A stretch of DNA of 64,000 nucleotides, taken from Laburnicola sp. R22_1. Its lineage: Eukaryota > Ascomycota > Dothideomycetes > Pleosporales > Didymosphaeriaceae. The DNA is taken from contig JACONQ010000006.1 of the NCBI GenBank assembly GCA_014281115.1, positions 682,001 to 746,000 on the forward strand, read 5' to 3'. The stretch's first letter is position 1, and each line of letters opens with the position of its first letter. Shown here in pieces: positions 56,591 to 64,000 of this stretch. The notes under the pieces are model-generated. The model saw only the letters and a list, made by a program, of their open reading frames with translations, was not told where the DNA came from and searched no databases. A program made the translations under genes and the position numbers.

Positions 56591-59200
56591 ACCTTAAAGT
56601 AATAAGGTTATAAGCGCTAGTACTAGTGTCTATTAAGGCTTACAACCTAAAAGCTATTTTTTAGAATTTAATTTGCACTAGTATAACTAGCTAGGGGCCT
56701 CTAAATAGCTTAGAAACCATTACTATCTTACTGCCTACAGGCAGCAATTTTAGTTTAGCATCTACATTTTGTAGTTAAAATTATAGTTTATCTAGATTAA
56801 TTAGGTTAGTGACTCCTATATAAGCTACTAGGTTAGAGTAGTCTAGTAGCGCATATTTAAAGCCTTATTATTTAATAAATTACCTACCTCTAAATTAGAG
56901 TAGTAGGTAATACTAAGTTTATTTAAATTAAGATTATTCTCTACTTTTACATTTGCTTATATAGCTGCCTCAGGGTAGCAACACAAGTGTAGGTCTCTAG
57001 GTTTCTTACTATAGCTAAAGTAGGCGTTATGCTTTATATACTATACTTTAGTCTAATTATAAAGAGTTACAAAGAAAGGAGTAGGTCTAAAATAGAGTGT
57101 TGATTTTCTAGTTACTATATATAAGGACGGTAATCTAGAAAGTAGTATTTTATAAGGAGTCCTTATAAGCGCCTAGAAAGAATTTATTATACTATTATTA
57201 TAGAGAGTGCAGCTAGCTGTAGTTATCTAGTGTTTAATTACTAGGTAGTTAATATTAGGGTCTTTTATCTCTTTCTAAAATATTAACTTAAGACTTCTAG
57301 TTAACTTAAGTTATAATTTATCCTTTTAGGTCTTTATATCTAGTCTACCTTTCCTAGCTAGGCTTTTAAAAGCCTATAGAAAGTCTAGGTATCTATTCTA
57401 TTAGAGAGGAAGAGCTTATAAAACTTTTTACGTGTCTATTAGGGAGTAAAGGGATTATAATAAGCTTTTCTAGAAATTTAAAAAGTACTTTAGGTCTATA
57501 ATCTTCTTAGAGGGCCTAATTTATTTAACGCTAATTTTGCGCTATCTTTTAAGGCGCGCCTCTAATACAGCTAAGAATAGCTTCTATAAGGTTATCTTAA
57601 TCTTTCTTATTATTATTGCCTTAGTAATAGTTTATATTTATGTAGATTTTATTATATATATCCTCTAGCTAATCTTTAATACTAAAACTAGGTTAATCTT
57701 TTCTATAGTACGTATTAATATTAAGTAGCTTTATAGAGTGTTCTAGCTTAGACACACTAAAGGTGGTGGAAGCGTGTCTACCCTAGGACACATCTATCTA
57801 GGAGCTATTAGCGAGCTTAGTTTATATATATTTAGAGACTAGGAAGTAGTAAAAAGTGTTATCTAGTTATAGAGTAGGCACTATAAGCTAGGGCAGACAA
57901 TAGAGTCTATATTAGGGTGCTAGCGAGAGCGAACGTTAGGACGCAACTAGATAGAATAAGCTCTACTTAGTTATATAAGGGTAGCGTAAACTCTATAGTA
58001 GATTAAGTATTTCTAAGCTAGAGTTTTTTAGAGATATATAAGTGTAGTACTATAGATTATAAATATCTTTAATAGAAGGGAGAGCTTTATTAGAGATAAA
58101 TAAGTCCTCTTTAATAGCTACGTTGTTAGTACTATTAGAGTGGAATTAGAATTTCTCCTTTATTATATATATTATAGTATAAGGTATCTATGCCTTTAGT
58201 ATAGTAAAAGCTTATTTAAATATATTAGCGCGCTTATATAAAGCCTAAATAATACTTTCCTATTTAGAGTTATCTTTAGACTTTATAATAGTCCTAGCTA
58301 CTAATTTTAGTAACTCCTTTAAAAGCAGGCCTTAAGAAAAGCAATATTAAGCCTAAAGCTAATAGGTAGCAAGTAATTATTTTATTTCTAGGCTATACTA
58401 AAGCAATTAGTCTAGTTTAAATTGCGCTAAAAACGCGCTAAACTTCCTAGTAGCTCTAAGTTTAGCTTTTCCTTAGTGCGTAAGCTACTTCAAGTCTATT
58501 AGTAAAAATTTATTATCTAGCTAATCTGCTTTAAGTGTAGCAACGTATTAATTATACTTAGAAGTGTTATAAGAAATACTATTAGAGTAGACCTTTCTAA
58601 GTAGTTTAATTATACTCTTATTTTTTATAAGGCTAAAGAGGCAACTAGTAGTTTTAGAAGTAATTATTAGCTACTTTTCTTACTTAATAGATAATAAATT
58701 ACTAGTAGGGTAGAGTAGGGAAATCCTACTATAAGTATTATATAAGCTATTATTAGCAAAGTGTAGGCAAATGTCCCCCTCTATATTATCTATCCTAAAA
58801 CTATCTAGGGATAAGGAGGATGTAGAAAATATTCTAGGAGTTTTTTGGATTAAAGGATAGCAGCTTACTATAGTGTAGGCAGTAGTAGAGTTAAGTAAAG
58901 TAGGGGTTATAAAGAGGGTATAGTAGATAGATCTAGGATAGCAGGTCTTATATAGTGTGCGAGCTAGCGCATAGTCTAAGCTAGGTAAAAGATAAAGTAT
59001 AAGATAAAATATATAAAACTTTAATCTCTATATTATCTCTATAGCCTGACTCTAATTCTCTAGCTCTATGCCTTGTGCCCTTACTATAATAGTGCTAGAA
59101 GGTAGTTATTAGGTAAGTTAGCTCTATAGAGTGTAGCGTAGTAGTTGTTCTTTATTAATTATTATTTGTGTTTAAAATATTAGATCTTCTAGGGCGGCCT
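56400..59200 (-). pseudogene. gag-protease relic of the 54494 element
   Basis: The retroviral-type protease site reads RALIDTSTSAYNLITL (about 56645-56598; family ALIDTGASAY), followed by NRYSITI*FIFYTIGDYNL flap-like sequence to about 56420. Upstream (57000-59200) is a long stop-rich frame presumed to be gag. A Cys/His-rich segment near 56990-57040 may be a nucleocapsid remnant. Confidence 0.55.
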
Positions 59201-59207
59201 CTCTAAA

Positions 59208-59665
59208 TAGACCTTAGTATAAAATAATAACTGCCTAGCATAACTAGTAACTAATAAACTAATACACCCTTACTAACTTATAGTAAGTAGAGAAGTGTAA
59301 AAGTAGTCTCTTAAATAGACCTTAGCATAGTGTAATAACTGCCTAGTATAACTAGTAACTAATAAACTAATATACCCTTACTAACTTATAGCGGGCAGAG
59401 AAGTTATATTAGTAGTTTTATAGACCTTAGGTAGTATAACAACTACCTAGCATAACTAGTAACTAACCTAATATACCCTTACTTACTTGCAATAGGTAGA
59501 GAAGTTATATTAGTAGTCTTATAGACCTTAGCGGAAAACTACTACCTAGTATAACTAGTAACTAATAGACTAATACACCCTTACCTACTTATAGTAGGCA
59601 AAGGAGTTATATTAGTAGTCTTATAGACCTTAGGTAACTGCCTAGTATAACTAGTAACTAATAAG
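59208..59665. repeat. Minisatellite of about 110-120 bp, four and a half units
   Basis: Units contain CCTTAG...ACTGCCTAG, TAACTAGTAACTAATA and ACCCTTACTAACTTATAG. It lies between the 5' LTR and gag, i.e. in the leader of the LTR element. Confidence 0.85.
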
Positions 59666-59769
59666 ATAAAACTTCTACTAATTTAACTGCCTATAGATAG
59701 CGTTTTAAAGAAGGAGTAGATATTATATTGCTGTTTATAGCTAAATAAAAAGGGTTAATTTTAAAATAA

Positions 59770-60056
59770 TATAAGGGCGGTATACAGTCTTATAGAGCAA
59801 ACCTCTTTATAATAGCTAGAATAGTTAAAAAAGCTAGTTAAATTAAGACTATTCTAAGATAGTGGATAAGAAAGGGACGTAGGGGGTCCTTTCTTATATA
59901 GAGGGCAGCATAGGGCATAGGCTCACGCTAGCTACACGCTAACACTAACTAGAAAAGGCGCCTTTAGAAAGGTAAAAGGCGCAGATAGGAGAGATAGGGT
60001 GTGAAAGAAAGGTAATAGGGTGTGCTTGGCAGGAAGGCTAGCACAGAACTGTTATA
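59770..60056 (-). repeat. 5' LTR of the 54494 element (287 bp)
   Basis: Partner of 54494-54780. Slightly less mutated (keeps CACGC, GCACAG). Confidence 0.9.
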
Positions 60057-60061
60057 CTTCT

Positions 60062-60990
60062 TATATATCTTATATAGATATTAATTTTAAAAAGATTATA
60101 GCTTAAAATAATATATCTCTATTTATAATATATAGTGCGTCTCTAGTTCTAGTATATATAATATTAATAATAATTTTATAGTTAAAGTAGGTATTATCCT
60201 TAATAGTAAACTTAAAGTAATGTAGGGCTTATTTATACAATTAATAGTAGTAGCAAAACTTCTAAATTTTATTTAGTATAGTAGCGTCCGCTTTATAGCT
60301 AGCATTAATAAGTATTTTCTAAAGTCTTTCTTTATTAAAATATCTAAATTATTAATAATGGCAATAGAGTTCTTATTTAGTAAAGAAAGACACAGTTTCT
60401 TTCTTACTAATATTAAAGAAAGGGTATCCCTATTTGTATATAATAGGGATAGTTATGCTATTCTTTTATATAATAATAATTAGAATATTATTAAAATAGG
60501 CACCTAGCTTATTATTATCTACTAGTAATAGTAGAAATAATGTTAGAGTGTCTAGAAGATAGTAGGTAACTATTCCTATTAGATTTATAATTTGTATAGT
60601 TTCTAAAAAGTCGTATAAGTTCTAACCTCTAAAGCTAATACTAGTGTTACTAGGTATCTAATTAATCTTTATATAAGAATTCTCTTATATATATACCTCT
60701 AGCTATGCTTTGCTAATAGTAGAAATTCTTACTATACCTATATTCTATAGTTTACCTTAGTATATTATATAGTACTAATTTTTAAGAATAAACTATTCTG
60801 TACACTCCTCTAGCTCTATATTATAAATATATTTGCTAGTTATACGGTAAAGATAAGTAGTAGTAGTTAGATAGGACACTTAATTATTACTATCCTTATT
60901 ATTTTTACTCTACTCCTCTTCTTTGTGCAAAGTAGATTTCTTATTATTATACTCTTCTATATCCTAAATATATAACTAAACAGTTTTATA
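60062..60990 (-). pseudogene. Minus-strand Ty1/copia relic: protease to integrase N-terminus
   Basis: Minus-strand ghost LGAYFNNILIIII*KNS (about 60510-60465), YPFFNISKKETVSFFTK (about 60430-60380), CHY**FRYFNKERL*KI (about 60360-60310) and KADATI*NKI*KFCYYC (about 60300-60240). This corresponds to the pre-integrase and zinc-binding region of fungal copia elements (GHPFF, RRFGHPSVNRLYKLL, FCHHCQ). It joins 53830-54488 across the LTR element. Confidence 0.75.
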
Positions 60991-61020
60991 CAAAGGCATT
61001 TTATTATTATCCTTTTTATA

Positions 61021-61596
61021 GTCGGCTTGCCAAACACCTTTTTTAACCTTTTTTATTTAAGATTAAAGTAGTTTAAGATAGAAGATTATTATATACTATA
61101 TACAGCACCTAATTCTAATTAAAAACTAATCTTAAATATCTAATAACGTAATAATAGTTTTAACTTTAAACTTACTAGCACCTTGCCTATGTCCTATAAG
61201 CTCCTAACCTATATAAAGTTTACTTATAGCGTATACAGTACACCTAGCTTATTACTACTACTATTATTAGTTATCTATACTTGCGCACTAGATAAGCTAA
61301 CTTAATAGTAATAATAGCTAAAAGAATCTTATAGATCTATGCAACACTCTTACTACACTACAGCTTATTAATAAAGACCTTATTATCCTCTTTTTATATC
61401 CCCTACTAGAGAATTCTAGTACTAATAAAAGGTAATTATATCTACTAGAGTAGAAATATAGCGCTACTATTCTTTATAAACTAAACTAGCTACTAGCCTA
61501 ACTAGTATATTAGAATAGCCTTATAAATAGTTAACTATATCTATTTCTTATACTAGATAAGTATCTTATAAATAAAATAGAACTCTAGTATAGCTA
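61021..61596 (+). repeat. Copia-associated LTR copy 2
   Basis: Matches 11996-12528 in the same orientation. That orientation is opposite to the adjacent minus-strand copia relic, so it is either a solo LTR or belongs to another element. It is followed directly by TA and the MITE. Confidence 0.6.
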
Positions 61597-61941
61597 CAGT
61601 GGGGTGACAAAAAAACTAATGTTTTTTAACTTATTTTTAAAGCTTATAATTTTTTATCTAACTAATTATTAAAATGTTAATTTTGATATATTATAGAGAC
61701 GATATGGTAGTCTTAGGTAATCTGGTAAAATTTTGCTTAGTAATCATAAACTAGGTATATAGAGGAACCTAAACATAGAGATTCTAAAATCTCTATTCTA
61801 AAACCCCAATAACTTTTTTAGACATAAAAAAAAGATAATTTTATATATATAACTACTATAGTTTAGCATAGTATTATTTTAATTTTTAGTATAGGTTGTC
61901 TTTCTAAACATTTTTTTATCTAAGGTTTTTATTTTTTCCTA

Positions 61942-63792
61942 ATATACCGTATAGGGATTTGCACTATATAGGGATTTGCACTAAGTAAGTCTTGCCTTCT
62001 TTAACTACGTTCTACCTGCCACTATATTATCTAATTCTTCCTCTTATACTTTAGATCGATTTTTAAACTTATTAGTTCTATTACTATTATTAGCTTCCTC
62101 TATTAGCTGCTTTTGTAGGCGACTACGTGGTTGTTTTATAACTAGCATTGCCTTAGCATCTTAAGCTACTCCTAATACCTTTAGCGTGCTATACACGTAT
62201 TTACCCTCTAATTAGACTCTCTTTTCTTTAGTTCTTTTTTTTATAACTAGAGTATCTAATCCTTCTCTTCTAGCTACTAACAAAGTAGAACTAGCTTAGC
62301 ATTCTGTATTTCTACTATGCGGGTTACTTAGTTAACATAGCGCTTTGCCTCTAATAGAAGCCCTAGTACTTTTATAAGCACAGTATTAAGTCGCACATTT
62401 AATTTGCAAAACTTAGTACTATTTAGAGGCGAGCTTTTTAGTAGGACAAAGTCTAGATTACCTTATTCTATTAGTGTGCGTGACTTTGAGGCTCGTTGTA
62501 GGTCTAATAAGGGTAGCTGCTTTAGAAACTTCCCTAGATCTAAAGAGATTAGGCCAGCTCCTCTCTATCTACCTAGAATATTATTAACTATAATAGCCTT
62601 CTTACAAGCCCTTTTAAATATCCGCACCTATTCTTAATATAAGATACGCTGCTAGCTAAGTTAGAAGACTTAGTTAGTCTTAGATGCGTGCACACGCTTA
62701 AATGCAAAGAACACCCTAATATTAAGTAGTTAAAGAATATGCGAGCAATGCGGCGGCATAATAAGAAGATTAATATTATTCTCTATATAGTGCGCAATAA
62801 AATTAGCTTAAATATAGCTCCTATAGCTATTTGCAATTAAAACTTGTTAATAGATAACCCTTTCCTTACGCGATAATAGCTTAAATATCTTAACTAGCTA
62901 ATATAGACTAAGCGCATTTAATATCTAGCTATTCTTACTAACTTCCTAGTGCTAGTTAATAGGTGCTTTAGGTAGAATCTAGCTTATATTAAGGTTCTAG
63001 CCCTTAAAGATAAAGAGCAGTAGGAGAGCTTAACTAGTAGCATTAATGCATTTAATATTAGTTACCCACTTCTACTTCCCTTCTATAACCTTATTCTTCT
63101 AGTTATAGTTAATATGAATAAGTACGCGCGTTATCTAGCTCTCTCTAACCCTAAAACCTAACTTGTCTATATTCTACACGTCTTAAAGTTTATATAAATA
63201 CTTATTAAATAGCGCAGCAATAGTATTAAACTAGCCTTTTACTACCTTAAACATGGCTCTATTAAATTACGCGTTGTCTAGCTAGCAGGCATAGATACCT
63301 TATATTATAGGATAGCGATTTAGGAAGCGATACATCTATTTATAGCTAATAGGTATAGTTATTTTAGTAATAGCTTTAGACTTAGAGTTGCGTTAAACGC
63401 GACGCACGCGCAGCAATTTTGCTATCTCTAGTAATAATAATAGTAAAAGAGGCGTTCTAGCTATAGTATAACGTGTAATCTATCTAATTAATAATTTCTC
63501 TTCTATAATTAAGAGGATTTGTTAGTGTACAGCGGCCTGTAAGTGTAATTGTCCTCTAGCTATCCTCTAGCTTAAAGTATAACGCGAAACTTTAAAGTGC
63601 GCAGCAGCAGCGTATAGTCTAGAGAAGTCTCCTTTTTTAATTGCTTAGATTGCATCTTGTATCTTAGATTCGTTTTAAGTCTCCTTAGAGCTTTTTCTAT
63701 AGTCTATAGTAAAAGTTATAGGGTTGCGAAGTAGGTAGGTCTAACTTAGACAGTGCAAATTCCTATACAGTGCAAATTCCCATATGGTACGT
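61942..63792 (-). mobile_element. pogo-like DNA transposon (1851 bp) inside MITE copy 2
   Basis: Ends ATATACCGTATAGGG and ACGTACCATATGGG (right, reverse complemented), TA flanks 61940-61941 and 63793-63794. MITE copy 1 has the unfilled site (reverse complement TTCCTACTAAAAGTATAC near 32875-32892), which confirms both boundaries to the base. Two 17-bp boxes lie in each TIR (61950-61983; 63751-63784). Confidence 0.93.
61990..63707 (-). pseudogene. pogo-like transposase relic with lost start codon
   Basis: The likely start is ATA at 63705-63707 (ATG by RIP). It opens IQDAI*AIKKGDFSRLYAA and HFKVSRYTLS, a clear psq HTH (about 63660-63570). The catalytic end reads NINLLIMPPHCSHIL (about 62770-62725) followed by LLNIRVF, where the third Asp is Asn. 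RGAGLISLDL (about 62555-62525) is the conserved post-catalytic block. The C-terminus is basic; I saw no zinc knuckle. The plus-strand ATG frame at 62404-62637 is only a shadow. Confidence 0.8.
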
Positions 63793-64000
63793 TACTAAAA
63801 GTATACTTAAAAAACTAAAAAACTACTATTTTTTAAAACTATAGCTATTAAGTTCTAAATTTATATATAGTTAGGTTACCTAGTAAATAACCTTATATAA
63901 AAATTATAGACTATAGGATTACGTAATAGAAAAGTTATAGGGCCTTAAACAAAATTAAAAATTAAAAATTAAAAATATATTAAACATACATGTAATATTG

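Larger units (their letters stand above)
54494..60056 (-). mobile_element. LTR retroelement (5563 bp), gag-protease only, minus strand
   Basis: Two 287-bp LTRs (54494-54780, 59770-60056) with TATAAGGGCGG and ACTGTTATA ends and an exact 5-bp duplication CTTCT (54489-54493, 60057-60061). A polypurine tract AAGGGGGG (minus strand, about 54783-54792) precedes the left LTR, giving minus orientation. A protease is found, but no RT, RNase H or integrase motif in the remaining 1.8 kb, so it may be non-autonomous. It interrupts a copia integrase. Confidence 0.9.
61597..64000 (-). mobile_element. MITE copy 2, interrupted and cut by the window end
   Basis: Starts CAGTGGGGTGACAAAAAAACT after TA (61595-61596). 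61597-61941 and 63793-64000 match the 32235-33235 MITE in reverse orientation, continuing to the window edge. Confidence 0.85.

Noticed and set aside
62404..62637. Plus-strand ORF of 77 residues
   Set aside because: Antisense to a transposase with HTH, PPHCSH and RGAG motifs in order.
1..64000. Mitochondrial or bacterial AT-rich DNA
   Set aside because: TA-flanked pogo elements, Ty1/Ty3 relics and RIP-type transitions indicate nuclear DNA of a filamentous ascomycete.

Overview
The window is a transposon graveyard from a filamentous ascomycete (Pezizomycotina, probably a Dothideomycete-like genome). I see no intact host gene. Nearly every reading frame is closed by TAG/TAA/TGA where homologues have Gln, Arg or Trp, CpA and TpG look scarce, and copies of one repeat differ almost only by C/T and G/A. 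This is the signature of repeat-induced point mutation (RIP). Functions below come from reading through those stops; 'pseudogene' means a relic.

Layout. 1-984: end of a 1.3-kb dispersed repeat. 985-3322 and 11450-11960: a plus-strand Ty1/copia relic split by an 8.1-kb hAT-type element (3331-11441; 8-bp duplication CTAGTAAT). The hAT holds a pogo/Fot1 element (4404-6267), several short retroposon-like inserts and, unexpectedly, a decayed histone H3/CENP-A-like gene (about 3598-3992, minus). 12830-21945: a Ty3/gypsy element on the minus strand (194-bp LTRs, duplication GAAAT) with a pogo-like element nested in gag (19333-21457). 22-31 kb: anonymous repeats, a pogo-like element at 27141-29354 and a 1.2-kb repeat copy. 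31.9-38.1 kb: an array of about 150-168-bp satellite units broken by a 1001-bp MITE (32235-33235) and two abutting pogo-like elements (34050-35954 and 35957-37805), the second being the least mutated sequence in the window. 40-47 kb: two more 1.3-kb copies and a second copy of the 4404 pogo family (44833-46695). 48.6-61.0 kb: one minus-strand Ty1/copia relic broken by a 1.3-kb repeat, a 126-bp repeat, a composite retroposon and a 5.56-kb LTR element (54494-60056). 61.0-64 kb: a copia LTR and a second MITE copy carrying a sixth pogo-type family (61942-63792).

How the parts relate. The nesting gives a relative order: copia and hAT are oldest, gypsy and LTR elements intermediate, pogo elements youngest. 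Seven pogo-like elements in six families sit at TA dinucleotides. Their termini share a modular design: direct repeats with an exact 17-bp period just inside the ends, plus, in three families, a common inner motif TTTGCCAAGACC. I consider this architecture and the H3-like relic inside the hAT the two most interesting observations. Element boundaries marked exact were set by matching terminal repeats and target duplications; other limits are approximate.
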